A DNA stretch of 49,710 bases, taken from positions 16,576 through 66,285 of the forward strand of contig DHXN01000008.1 of assembly GCA_002413705.1 (NCBI GenBank), read 5' to 3'. Below the pieces are notes generated by a model. That model was not told the origin of the DNA. It did not search any database and was given only the letters and a program-made list of their open reading frames with translations. Made by a program: the position numbers and the translations under genes. The DNA comes from Candidatus Nomurabacteria bacterium UBA5155 (lineage in GTDB: Bacteria; Patescibacteriota; Minisyncoccia; Phycocordibacterales; UBA9973). Positions 21,437-29,780 of this stretch are shown in pieces. Every line of letters begins with the position of its first letter. Positions within the stretch are counted from its first letter, which is position 1.

Positions 21437-23308
21437 ATGTGTGGAATTGTAGGAATCGTAGGAGAAATAGAACATAAAAATGATGTCATCAAAATGATGA
21501 ATGACGAAATAATCCATCGCGGTCCGGACGACGAGGGGTTTTTTCTCGATGATTCTATCGCACTAGCAATGCGTCGTCTTTCAATTATTGATATTGAACA
21601 CGGCAAACAACCTATCACCTCACTCGATGGCCGCTACACCATCGTATTTAATGGTGAAATTTATAATTATAAAATTTTAAAAGAAGCATTGTTGCAGCAA
21701 GGATATAACTTTCAAACAAATTCTGATACCGAGGTTATTTTGGCACTGTACCAAACAGAAGGGGAAGCGATGGTTTCAAAATTACGCGGTATGTTCGCTT
21801 TTGCGATTTTTGACAAAGAAGAAAAAACCATTTTTTTGGCCAGAGATTATTTTGGTATCAAGCCGTTGTACTATGTGCAACTCGACACTGCGATTGTGGC
21901 ATTTGGTTCTGAAATAAAAAGCTTGCTCAAACATCCGCGCTATAAAAAAGAAATCAATGACGAAGTGGTGTTTAATTATTTGTCATTTCAATACAATCCT
22001 TTGGAAGAAAGTTTCTTTAAAAATATCTACAGTCTTGCGCCGGGACATTCTTTGCGTATCAACACAACTGACGGCTCTTTTGTGAAAAAGAAATATTGGT
22101 CATTTGAATTTGCTCCTGTGAATAATCCATACGATGAGATGAAAGAAGATATCAAGAAAACATTGAAGGATTCTGTTACCGCGCATATGATTGCTGATGT
22201 TCCGGTGGGATGCTTCTTGAGCGGCGGAATCGACAGTGGCATCATTGCGCAGTTTGCTTCTGATGTTGTTAAAGAACATTCGGTAGCAACACTTTCAACT
22301 TTTACGATTGGTTTTAAAGAAACAAATGAATGGGAACAGGCGCGAGAACTGTCAGACACCATTCATTCCGATCATCAAGAAATAGTGTTGAATTGGAAGG
22401 ATTATTTTGTGGCGCTGCCGACCATCGCCTGGCATTTTGACGAACCGGTGGCTGATCCGTCGGCGATTTCACTGTACTTTCTGGCTCGTGAAGCTCGAAA
22501 GAAAGTAAAAGTAGTGGTTTCAGGTGAGGGTGCCGATGAGCTATTCGGTGGCTACAATATTTATCTTGAACCGTATGCTCGAAGAAAACTACAATATATT
22601 CCTCGATTTGTTCGCCATGCTTTGTATCAGATCATTGTTGCACTTAACATCTCTACACATTTCCCAAAACTCAGAGGAATAAAATATTTGGAACGATCAT
22701 TACAGACACCGGAAGAGTGGTATATTGGCAACGCCACAATATTCACCGAAAAAGAAATGGCGAAAATCTGGACAGGAAAAAAGTTTCAAAGAACTGATCT
22801 CGGTGCATATTATAAAAAAGTTGCGAATTATTCTGATTCGGTAAAAATGCAATACATTGATATCAATACTTGGCTGAAAGGGGATATTCTAGCCAAGGCT
22901 GACAAAATGAGCATGGCCAATTCGTTGGAAGTTCGCGTGCCGTTTCTCGATAAAGAAGTTGCCGCCATTGCCGCAACATTAACGGACGAAATGAAATGGG
23001 GCGAAAATGAAACCAAGAAAATCCTGCGCGCTTCTGTCAGAGAGATCATCCCCGAATCCACACGTATTCGAAAAAAACTTGGCTTCCCGACACCTATCAA
23101 CCTCATGCTGGTGGAACATATCGCTGAAATCAAAGACGTGATACTTAATAATGTGTATATTAAAAATAATTGTGATATTGATTATATAAAAGCAATACTT
23201 TCCGATCATCAAAACACACAGGAGAGAAATGCCAGAAAAATTTTTGCGCTGCTGATGTTCAGCATCTGGCACGAACAGTATTTTACTGAACTACCACGAC
23301 TTGATTAG
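21437..23308 (+). CDS. asnB: asparagine synthase (glutamine-hydrolysing)
   Basis: Makes asparagine from aspartate, ATP and glutamine-derived ammonia; homologues also amidate cell-wall precursors. The 623-residue protein starts MCGIVGIVGE with catalytic Cys2 of the Ntn glutaminase. It continues with HRGPDDEGFF, VFNGEIYNYK, SDTEVILALY and RDYFGIKPLYY, and then the synthetase domain with ATP-PP loop CFLSGGIDSGIIAQF (about 258-272), VVVSGEGADELFGGY and LAKADKMSMANSLEVRVPFLD. The family's usual length. TATAGT ends 6 nt before the ATG, so the mRNA is probably leaderless. Its 3' end overlaps the convergent C39-like gene by 26 bp. Confidence 0.95.
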   Translation: MCGIVGIVGEIEHKNDVIKMMNDEIIHRGPDDEGFFLDDSIALAMRRLSIIDIEHGKQPITSLDGRYTIVFNGEIYNYKILKEALLQQGYNFQTNSDTEVILALYQTEGEAMVSKLRGMFAFAIFDKEEKTIFLARDYFGIKPLYYVQLDTAIVAFGSEIKSLLKHPRYKKEINDEVVFNYLSFQYNPLEESFFKNIYSLAPGHSLRINTTDGSFVKKKYWSFEFAPVNNPYDEMKEDIKKTLKDSVTAHMIADVPVGCFLSGGIDSGIIAQFASDVVKEHSVATLSTFTIGFKETNEWEQARELSDTIHSDHQEIVLNWKDYFVALPTIAWHFDEPVADPSAISLYFLAREARKKVKVVVSGEGADELFGGYNIYLEPYARRKLQYIPRFVRHALYQIIVALNISTHFPKLRGIKYLERSLQTPEEWYIGNATIFTEKEMAKIWTGKKFQRTDLGAYYKKVANYSDSVKMQYIDINTWLKGDILAKADKMSMANSLEVRVPFLDKEVAAIAATLTDEMKWGENETKKILRASVREIIPESTRIRKKLGFPTPINLMLVEHIAEIKDVILNNVYIKNNCDIDYIKAILSDHQNTQERNARKIFALLMFSIWHEQYFTELPRLD

Positions 23309-24155
23309 TCAGCGGACCCCACATATTCATATGTTTCATTAGGCGATTGGCGCTCCAGTATTCATTGCCTATACCCGTAAGAGGGTCATTAAGAAAAAAT
23401 CCTACCAACGTACCATCCTTTGCACGCAGCGTCGCCACTACTACTCGCACGTGTTCTCCGCGATATGCGGTAACCGATTTTCCTTGAGGTGTTTGCCATG
23501 AGTATTTCACATATGGAGGACTATTGAAAAATCCCCAGACCATGACAGGATGATCTTGGTCAATCTGTGTGGCGATAAAATCTGCAGAGACCAGTGTATA
23601 GCTTTGCGCACTTCTGCCAAATGTTCGCGCTGCCTTGGCAAGCGCCGGAGCAAAAGCCCCATAGCCACTTTTAAGCGGGTCATCGATGTTGCCGACGAAC
23701 ATTGTATTGGGGTCATCCCAAATATTGTGTTTTGTATCCCAAGGACGAGGGTTGTATCCAACTTTTTTTACAATATCCATATCACCGGTTTGGATACCAT
23801 AGTATGCCAATACCATACGCAGAGAGGACTCTTCACAACTTCGTGGATACTGCTGCTTGTACGCCGGAACCGACAGTTGATGCACGTCTAAGGATGAGAG
23901 GTCTGGTGTCGGCTCGCTTTTAAGTGTATCCAAAAAGGGTTGATCGTGCGGCGAAACAGTTACTGTCGTTGAAACAACAGCGGTAACAGGGGTTGGGGTA
24001 GTGGTAGGGGTTGGAGTAGATAAGGTTGGCGTCTCAGCGATTTGTTTTATTGGAGCTTTACTGGCCTTTAGATAGTGGTTGATAACAACAAAAAAAACCA
24101 ATGCAGTCAGTATAGAAATTATTTTTATTTTTAGCGCCACTTTAGATTTACTCAT
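23283..24155 (-). CDS. exported C39-like peptidase (papain-fold) protein
   Basis: N-terminal membrane/signal segment (about 10-28), then a Pro/Thr linker (about 40-75) likely spanning the wall. The Peptidase_C39_2-like domain (about 90-290) contains YPRSCEESSLRMVLAYYG with the candidate catalytic Cys, GEHVRVVVA with the candidate His, and FFLNDPLTG with the Asn/Asp. 290 residues. Such proteins are often cell-surface cysteine peptidases, but activity is not certain. Transcribed after doxX (9 nt gap), and its stop lies inside the convergent end of asnB. Confidence 0.82.
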   Translation of the reverse strand: MSKSKVALKIKIISILTALVFFVVINHYLKASKAPIKQIAETPTLSTPTPTTTPTPVTAVVSTTVTVSPHDQPFLDTLKSEPTPDLSSLDVHQLSVPAYKQQYPRSCEESSLRMVLAYYGIQTGDMDIVKKVGYNPRPWDTKHNIWDDPNTMFVGNIDDPLKSGYGAFAPALAKAARTFGRSAQSYTLVSADFIATQIDQDHPVMVWGFFNSPPYVKYSWQTPQGKSVTAYRGEHVRVVVATLRAKDGTLVGFFLNDPLTGIGNEYWSANRLMKHMNMWGPLTNQVVVVQ

Positions 24156-24163
24156 GTTGTGTA

Positions 24164-24709
24164 TTACTTTCTGAACAATTTACCCCCGTGCCACGGTACT
24201 CCGAGATAAGACAGGGCATAATAATCCAAACCATAATAGCCAGCGATTTTCCACGCCAAGATAATACCGATACTTAAGGTGAAAAGTATTGGGTTGGTAC
24301 TGACTGTACCAGCAAGTAAATAATTCAGATTCATAAACAGTCCAAAAAATGCAGCAATGCCAGTGAATAGTCCGATGATAAGTGCAATGCCAACTGTCAG
24401 CTCACCATACGCAATGATATGTGCCCAGGTATGTATATGACCAAGCACCACATGTTGTAAAAAATATCCATACCATCCTTGCACATCAGGGTGAGCTGAG
24501 GCAGTTTTTTGTAGCGCACCTTTAATAAATCCTGACAGTGCTCCTCCGGCGTTTGCTCCTGTCCACAAAGGATCATGTACTTTCTCCCAACCAGCAGAGA
24601 GCCAGCCCCACCCGACATACACACGCACTATCAACCAGAGCCATGATAGTTTTGTATTATGAAATAGTAATTTTGAAAAAGGTGATTCTTCTATGGTTGT
24701 ATTATTCAT
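24164..24709 (-). CDS. DoxX-family membrane protein
   Basis: 181 residues with four hydrophobic segments: LWLIVRVYVGWGWLSAGWEK (about 24-43, the DoxX start), HIHTWAHIIAYGELTVGIAL, TGIAAFFGLFMNLNYLLAGT and NPILFTLSIGIILAWKIAGY. The family includes a thiosulfate:quinone oxidoreductase subunit and many proteins of unknown role in redox or membrane homeostasis. No cysteine or heme motif is visible. TATTAT ends 6 nt before the ATG at 24709, so the mRNA is probably leaderless. First gene of a two-gene operon with the C39-like peptidase. Confidence 0.85.
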   Translation of the reverse strand: MNNTTIEESPFSKLLFHNTKLSWLWLIVRVYVGWGWLSAGWEKVHDPLWTGANAGGALSGFIKGALQKTASAHPDVQGWYGYFLQHVVLGHIHTWAHIIAYGELTVGIALIIGLFTGIAAFFGLFMNLNYLLAGTVSTNPILFTLSIGIILAWKIAGYYGLDYYALSYLGVPWHGGKLFRK

Positions 24710-24798
24710 GCATACATAATAACTCTAATATCATGGAAAAGAAAACTAATTGTCAAAACCTTGACTATATGGTCATAAGCGACTAATATCGCTTATAT

Positions 24799-25947
24799 AT
24801 GAGAAAGTATAGTTTTAAAGCAATAAAAAGGGGATTTTTGGCAACAGCTCTGTCAGCGATTTTTACGTTGGCTTTTGTGGCGTATGCGTCAGCAATGACC
24901 CCTACGTTGACATTAAATAGCAATAATAACGGATATGGCTACGGCACAGTACAGGTGACTGTCTATGGCGATGCAAATGCGCCGGTTATTCTGGATTATT
25001 ATTCAGGCGGTCAGCTGCTCGGAGCCGGCGTCATCGGGTACACCAACTACAGCGGTTCTTTCTCAGGACAGCTCAGTACTAGTAACTACACTATCCCAAA
25101 CGGTGCACAAACCATTGTCATGGTAAATGGCCAGCAATCCAACACAATCTCTTGGATGGGAACTTCTTCATACAATAACAATGGTGGTACTACAAATGGC
25201 ACACTGTCACTCAGTCAGAGCAGTGTCACACTTTCTCTCGGACAAAGTCAGACAGTGTCATTGAACAACGGCAGCTCTTACAATTACAATTATAATAATT
25301 ACAACAGTGCATCTCAGTACTATATTTCCAACAGCAACACAAACAATATTGTTACTGCTTCTATCAGTGGCAACAGTATCAGTCTGTACGGACAAAGTAT
25401 TGGTTCAACCACGCTCAATATCTGTCCAAACAATAGTATTTCTGGCTTGAGTAACTACTACAACAGCAATGGGGGATGTGCCACTTTGTATGTCACTGTG
25501 TCAGGAAATAATAATAATTATTATTATCCACAACAACAAACTCCTTACTACCAGCCTGTTAATAATAACTACTATGGTTACAACAACACTCCGCTAAGTG
25601 TCAGTAATAGTAATGTACAAGTAACAGTGGGAAATGTTGGCACAGTGGTGATCAACAGCGATAATAATAGCAATAGTTATTACAATAATTCAGGTACCTA
25701 TTACATCAGCAATAACAACAACGGCATTGCAAATGCAACCATCAGCGGCAATACACTTTCTATTTACGGAACGGCAGCTGGCAGTACAACAGTGACAGTC
25801 TGTCAGTCAGGGACAAATCAGTGCACAAGTGTAAACGTAACTGTCACCTCACCATCATATTTCAACTACACCAACGGTCAGTACACCTCATCACAAAACG
25901 GTCATTGGTACTATTCAAATCAGAATCGTTGTTGGCAGCATCGCTAA
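24799..25947 (+). CDS. secreted Asn/Tyr/Ser-rich surface protein with Ig-like repeats
   Basis: A basic start, RKYSFKAIKRGF, and a signal segment (LATALSAIFTLAFVAYASA) mark it as secreted. Two Big_2-like repeats alternate with tracts very rich in Asn, Tyr and Ser (SSYNYNYNNYNSASQYYISN; NNYYGYNNTPL). The repeats, LSLSQSSVTLSLGQSQTVSL ... ITASISGNSISLYGQSIGSTTL and LSVSNSNVQVTVGNVGTVVI ... NATISGNTLSIYGTAAGSTTV, each end in a cysteine-bearing strand (NICPNN, TVCQSG). 382 residues, low-complexity DNA. Probably a surface or adhesion layer protein. TAATAT ends 9 nt before the ATG. A terminator follows at once. Confidence 0.75.
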   Translation: MRKYSFKAIKRGFLATALSAIFTLAFVAYASAMTPTLTLNSNNNGYGYGTVQVTVYGDANAPVILDYYSGGQLLGAGVIGYTNYSGSFSGQLSTSNYTIPNGAQTIVMVNGQQSNTISWMGTSSYNNNGGTTNGTLSLSQSSVTLSLGQSQTVSLNNGSSYNYNYNNYNSASQYYISNSNTNNIVTASISGNSISLYGQSIGSTTLNICPNNSISGLSNYYNSNGGCATLYVTVSGNNNNYYYPQQQTPYYQPVNNNYYGYNNTPLSVSNSNVQVTVGNVGTVVINSDNNSNSYYNNSGTYYISNNNNGIANATISGNTLSIYGTAAGSTTVTVCQSGTNQCTSVNVTVTSPSYFNYTNGQYTSSQNGHWYYSNQNRCWQHR

Positions 25948-25949
25948 CA

Positions 25950-25980
25950 AAAAATAACCAGGAAAATCCTGGTTATTTTT
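25950..25980. terminator. bidirectional terminator
   Basis: AAAAATAACCAGGA, loop AAA, TCCTGGTTATTTTT. Lies between the surface-protein gene (plus) and tRNA-Ser(GCT) (minus). Confidence 0.9.
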
Positions 25981-25985
25981 ATGTG

Positions 25986-26070
25986 CGGAGACGGCGAGAT
26001 TCGAACTCGCGAGGCTTTGACACCTGCCTCCTTAGCAAGGAGGTACGTTAGACCACTCCGACACGTCTCC
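25986..26070 (-). tRNA. tRNA-Ser(GCT)
   Basis: Minus strand: acceptor GGAGACG/CGTCTCC, D-arm TCGGAGTGGTCTAACGT, anticodon arm CCTCC-TTGCTAA-GGAGG (anticodon GCT), long variable arm, T-arm GCGAG-TTCGAAT-CTCGC, discriminator G. The standard reader of AGT and AGC. CCA not encoded. Confidence 0.93.
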
Positions 26071-26121
26071 ATTGTCCACGATGTTATCATACATAGAAAT
26101 CGCGGACAACATTTTGAACTA

Positions 26122-26391
26122 TTATCGAGCTGGAGTAAGTGTAGTAGCAGGCACAGTAGTAGCGCCTTGTTGCTCTATTATTATTCCTTGATCTTGATTC
26201 CAGTGACGACGCATCATCGTGCCGTCTCCGTATGAAAATCCGCGCATCTGTCCGATTACCATACCAGCAAAGAAAATAAACAATCCTAATACAATCGCAA
26301 GAAGCAATCGTATGAATGAGAATCCTTTATCCAGTCCGCACCATCCACATGTTTTGTGATCCATGTTCATAGAAGTCTTTTCATGTTCCAT
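26122..26391 (-). CDS. small membrane protein, 89 aa, unknown
   Basis: A cytoplasmic N-terminus (MEHEKTSMNMDHKTCGWCGL) with CGWC, a possible metal or redox pair together with the nearby His, is followed by one membrane segment (about 27-48, FIRLLLAIVLGLFIFFAGMV). A polar external tail (MMRRHWNQDQGIIIEQQG) follows. No family recognised. ATG 26391 is preferred to the frame's upstream GTG at 26436. A TATACT box on the minus strand at 26432-26427 would give a leader of about 28 nt. Divergent from the 26,457 gene. Confidence 0.55.
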   Translation of the reverse strand: MEHEKTSMNMDHKTCGWCGLDKGFSFIRLLLAIVLGLFIFFAGMVIGQMRGFSYGDGTMMRRHWNQDQGIIIEQQGATTVPATTLTPAR

Positions 26392-26456
26392 AATTCTTTT
26401 TCGTTTTATAAAGTAGTAATGCCGTAAGTATAACACTTATAAAGTATAATGAAGAA

Positions 26457-26819
26457 ATGGAAAATTCATATTTAAATGGCCCTGAAAATAATAATGAAAT
26501 AACACCCGACCAAAAGTTAGAAGATTTGCAGTTTTTATCAGAAATGGCAAAGGAAACAGGTTTTATAGAAACGCCCGAAATGAAAGAGTTAAGAAAAATT
26601 CCCAGCGAGTGGGTAGAAAAAGCTCAAGAATTGGTAGAAAGTGCTGAAAAAGATAGTCCTGCACGCAAGAGATTGTTTGTTGGATATCTTATAGAATTGA
26701 TAGGAATCTGTCTCGAACAAAATGACCGCGATGAATATTTTAAAAATGTTGACTATGCAGCGCAGGCTGCCCGCAGTATCGGTGACATTGCTCTAGCTGA
26801 AAAAATAGAAACTTTTTAA
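26457..26819 (+). CDS. small acidic helical protein, 120 aa, unknown
   Basis: A soluble, mostly helical, Glu-rich protein: TPDQKLEDLQFLSEMAKETG, PSEWVEKAQELVESAEKDSP, RLFVGYLIELIGICLEQNDR, NVDYAAQAARSIGDIALAEK. The last two helices look like a tetratricopeptide-type pair, which would suit protein-protein contact. No catalytic motif. TATAAT ends 6 nt before the ATG, so the mRNA should be leaderless. Single-gene unit, divergent from the 26,122 gene. Confidence 0.6.
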   Translation: MENSYLNGPENNNEITPDQKLEDLQFLSEMAKETGFIETPEMKELRKIPSEWVEKAQELVESAEKDSPARKRLFVGYLIELIGICLEQNDRDEYFKNVDYAAQAARSIGDIALAEKIETF

Positions 26820-26900
26820 TAAAGTTTTTCTAAAGAAAAAGCTTGTTTTATACACTCGCAAGCTTGATTTTACGGAAAGGGAATATGCTACACTGAAGTC

Positions 26901-27650
26901 ATGACTACTTCATACAAAATTGTGCAGAGTGACTTTATGTTTGACGACGTCCTTGCGGATGAAATCAGTAATAAGCAGTATACCCTCACTATCAAGGACA
27001 TGCCGACCGAGGACAAACCTCGGGAAAAGCTTGCGCACTATGGCCCGTCTGCGCTCTCCGTTCAGGAATTGGTGGCGGTCATTTTGACCACCGGCACCAA
27101 GAAAGAGGGTGTCATGAGTATGGCTTCTCGTATTATCAAGGACTACGGTGAGAAAACACTGGCTGGTCAAAGAGATGCTGCAGCCATGGCCAAAGATCTT
27201 GATATTCCGTTGATCAAAGCCATGCAAATTGTGGCATGTGCGGAGTTGGGTCGTCGCTTCTTTGATAAGAGCATCAGCGGTCCGCAAACCATTCGCACCG
27301 CCAAAGATGTCTATGACTATTTATATGACATGCGCAATCTGCCAAAAGAACATTTGCGTGGCATTTATTTGAACACTCACCATCGCATTGTGCACGATGA
27401 AGTTATTTCTATCGGCACCATCAATGGCAATCTCATTCATCCTCGTGAAGTGTTCAAGCCTGCCATTGAGCATGGTGCGGCAGCAGTGATCTTGGCGCAC
27501 AATCATCCTTCAGGCATCGTCACTCCCAGTCAGGCAGATATTGAAATCACTAAACATATTATTGAAGTGGGGAAGATCATTGGTATCCCTGTGGTGGACC
27601 ATGTCATCATTGTGGCTGATAAATTTATTAGTATTGACGTTGAGTATTAA
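26901..27650 (+). CDS. radC: RadC-like JAB domain protein
   Basis: 249 residues. N-terminal helix-hairpin-helix-like part (REKLAHYGPSALSVQELVAV, with TTGTKKEGVMSMASRII and AKDLDIPLIKAMQIVACAEL) and a C-terminal JAB1/MPN metalloprotease-like fold with the zinc signature: Glu in HDEVISIGTINGN, then VILAHNHPSGIVTPSQAD (HxH-x7-S-x2-D). RadC was once linked to repair; its real activity is unclear. An N-terminal extension of about 30 residues precedes the UPF0758 core. TACACT ends 6 nt before the ATG. The 90-aa gene follows after 3 nt. Confidence 0.9.
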   Translation: MTTSYKIVQSDFMFDDVLADEISNKQYTLTIKDMPTEDKPREKLAHYGPSALSVQELVAVILTTGTKKEGVMSMASRIIKDYGEKTLAGQRDAAAMAKDLDIPLIKAMQIVACAELGRRFFDKSISGPQTIRTAKDVYDYLYDMRNLPKEHLRGIYLNTHHRIVHDEVISIGTINGNLIHPREVFKPAIEHGAAAVILAHNHPSGIVTPSQADIEITKHIIEVGKIIGIPVVDHVIIVADKFISIDVEY

Positions 27651-27653
27651 AAA

Positions 27654-27926
27654 ATGAAAACATTAAAACACTATCAAGTTTCTACCGTACCATCATATTT
27701 CTCAAATATTTCTTCCATCCAAAAGTTGGCAGTCTTGCACGACGCGCCGATTGATGACAAGAAAGTCGAATTGCAAATACATTTTAACGATTTGTATCAA
27801 GTCTTCATGCATCGCTTTGCGCAGTATGCGCTGACTGATACTGTGGCAGAAACCGAAGAAGACAAGCTGGCGAATATTTTTCTGCAATTGATCAAGACCA
27901 AGCGAACACTTCGAGAAGAGGACTAA
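27654..27926 (+). CDS. hypothetical protein, 90 aa, in operon with radC
   Basis: Starts 3 nt after radC and has no Shine-Dalgarno, so it is probably translationally coupled. The sequence is soluble: KTLKHYQVSTVPSYFSNISS, then QKLAVLHDAPIDDKKVELQI, HFNDLYQVFMHRFAQYALTD and an acidic end KTKRTLREED. No family recognised; the second half is probably helical. Its stop overlaps the convergent comF stop by 4 bp. A role together with RadC is suggested only by position. Confidence 0.6.
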   Translation: MKTLKHYQVSTVPSYFSNISSIQKLAVLHDAPIDDKKVELQIHFNDLYQVFMHRFAQYALTDTVAETEEDKLANIFLQLIKTKRTLREED

Positions 27927-28603
27927 ACACGCTTTGCATAGCCATGAGCCAGGGCGATGGCATATATATGTTGCGCACCAGCCGCGCGCAATGCGCGGCT
28001 GGCTTCGTCTATGGTGCTGCCGGTGGTAATGACATCATCCACCACTATATATAGTGCGTGCGGATTGAGCGGATAGTGCTGCGCAGAAACTTCCATAGTG
28101 TGTGCCAAATTTTCTTGTCGCTGTTTGCGGCTATGCGTGTGGGCTTGCGAATCGGTGGCACGAATTTTTTTTAACACAGAAAGCATGTTTGCGTCGGGCA
28201 GTCCTGCATTGATCCATCGCGCAATCAGGTTGCTTTGATTGAAACCGCGGTTCAATGTTTTGCTGAAATATTGCGGCACAGGAACAAGTACAGTATTCAT
28301 GGGAGTGCTGCTTTGAAGCACTGAAGCCAGCTGATCGACGATATCGCAAGCGCCATATTGTGCCAATGCTTTGGCAGCAGCACTTTTGCGATGGTATTTC
28401 AATTCCCATATTGCTTTGCTAACCATTGGATCGCTATAGTCATAGATTGCAAAGGCATTTTGTACCTTTCCACTCGGATCAGCAATAGCGTTAGAAAGGG
28501 GAATATGTTCTATGCATGAGACACAAACAGCCATACCGCTTTTTTGGCAGCCAATACAGTGTTCGGGAAATAAGAAAGCAAGCAGTTCTTCAATCATAGG
28601 CAA
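27923..28603 (-). CDS. comF: ComF-type phosphoribosyltransferase-like protein
   Basis: ComF proteins are needed for natural DNA uptake, acting after import of single-stranded DNA. 226 residues: an N-terminal four-Cys zinc site (CIGCQKSGMAVCVSC, about 16-30), AIYDYSDPMVSKAIWELKYH, then VLVPVPQYFSKTLNRGFNQS, HSRKQRQENL, and the PRPP loop YIVVDDVITTGSTIDEA (about 185-201). Starts with TTG at 28603 or ATG at 28597. It is divergent from the type IV pilus operon (pilM at 28634) and shares its symmetric -10 region, which fits a joint role in DNA uptake. Confidence 0.92.
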   Translation of the reverse strand: MPMIEELLAFLFPEHCIGCQKSGMAVCVSCIEHIPLSNAIADPSGKVQNAFAIYDYSDPMVSKAIWELKYHRKSAAAKALAQYGACDIVDQLASVLQSSTPMNTVLVPVPQYFSKTLNRGFNQSNLIARWINAGLPDANMLSVLKKIRATDSQAHTHSRKQRQENLAHTMEVSAQHYPLNPHALYIVVDDVITTGSTIDEASRALRAAGAQHIYAIALAHGYAKRV

Positions 28604-28616
28604 TCCGGATTTTTGC

Positions 28617-28633
28617 GTTATACTGTCTGATAT
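28617..28633. promoter_or_regulatory. shared -10 region of comF and pilM
   Basis: The plus strand has TATACT at 28619-28624, 9 nt before the pilM ATG. The minus strand has TATAAC at 28622-28617, 13 nt before the comF TTG. The two hexamers overlap by four bases. Confidence 0.5.
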
Positions 28634-29764
28634 ATGGACAGTATACTCTCTAGTATCAAAAATGCCTTCTCGGGACTCTTTAGCGGGGCAGGTGATAACC
28701 GTGTGGTGGGTATTGATATTGGTACTTCATCGATCAAGGTGGTGGAACTCAAAAAAGAAGGCGGTCGAGTGATTCTCGATACCTATGGAGCGCTGGCGCT
28801 TGGTCAATATAATGAAGGTGGATTTATTGGACAGGTGACCAATCTCAGCGTTGAAAATCTAACCAAAGCCGTTATTGATGTATTGAGAGAAACAGCTATT
28901 ACCAGCACCAATATCGTACTCGGTATTCCCTCAGTGTCATGTATTATTTTTATTCTGCAATTGCCGTCACAAATTGAAGAAAAGAATTTGGCATTGGTCA
29001 TTCCCAATGAGGCCAAGAAATTTATTCCTGTACCGCTGAACGATGTGTCACTGGACTGGTATGTATTGCCTCGACGCGAAGACTCCGGCAATGAAGCGCG
29101 TGTGCTGGCGGAAAGCGGCGGAGTGGCAACCATGTCAGTGTTGGTTGTGGCAACATTGAACGAAACACTTACCAAATACACCGATGTTATGCAAAAATCA
29201 GGACTACCGGTGGATAGTTTGGAAATCGAAGTCTTCAGTCATATTCGTTCTGTTATGACTCGCGAACTGTATCCGGTGATGATTGTTGATATCGGCGCAT
29301 CAAAAACCAAGCTGACAATTGTTGAGCATGGTATTGTCGAAACATTTCGTTTGGTGAACAAAGGTTCGCAAGACATGACGCAAGCCATCAGTCACAGTTT
29401 TGAACTGTCATTTGAACAGGCAGAAAATCTCAAAAAAGAACACGGATTGATCGCGCCGCCGGAATATCCGCGTCTGGCAGAGCCGATCAAGATTCAGCTT
29501 GCGGAGATTTTCCAAGAAACCAACGCCACCATTTTGGCATTTGAAAAACGATACAATAAAAATATCGGTAAAATCATTTTTACCGGCGGGGGAGCAATGA
29601 CACACGGACTGATCGATTACGCCAAGCAAAGTTTTGCTTCAGAGCTGGCAATCGCCGATCCTTTTGTAAAAGTTGAATCACCGGTATTTCTCAGTGGTGT
29701 GTTAAAAAACACCGGACCAGAATTTTCTATCGCTATCGGACTGGCATTGAAGAAAATTCAATAG
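28634..29764 (+). CDS. pilM: type IV pilus assembly ATPase-fold protein PilM
   Basis: Cytoplasmic actin-like protein that binds the PilN tail and links the ATPases to the membrane alignment complex. 376 residues: VVGIDIGTSSIKVVELKKEG (about 24-43, phosphate loop 1), TNIVLGIPSVSCIIFILQLP, an IPNEAKKFIPVPLNDVSLDW region typical of PilM, MIVDIGASKTKLTIVEHG (phosphate 2), and IFTGGGAMTHGLIDYAKQ (adenosine motif). First gene of pilM-N-O-P-like-B. Promoter TATACT 9 nt before the ATG; no Shine-Dalgarno. Confidence 0.93.
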   Translation: MDSILSSIKNAFSGLFSGAGDNRVVGIDIGTSSIKVVELKKEGGRVILDTYGALALGQYNEGGFIGQVTNLSVENLTKAVIDVLRETAITSTNIVLGIPSVSCIIFILQLPSQIEEKNLALVIPNEAKKFIPVPLNDVSLDWYVLPRREDSGNEARVLAESGGVATMSVLVVATLNETLTKYTDVMQKSGLPVDSLEIEVFSHIRSVMTRELYPVMIVDIGASKTKLTIVEHGIVETFRLVNKGSQDMTQAISHSFELSFEQAENLKKEHGLIAPPEYPRLAEPIKIQLAEIFQETNATILAFEKRYNKNIGKIIFTGGGAMTHGLIDYAKQSFASELAIADPFVKVESPVFLSGVLKNTGPEFSIAIGLALKKIQ

Positions 29765-29780
29765 TATACTTTCAGTATCA

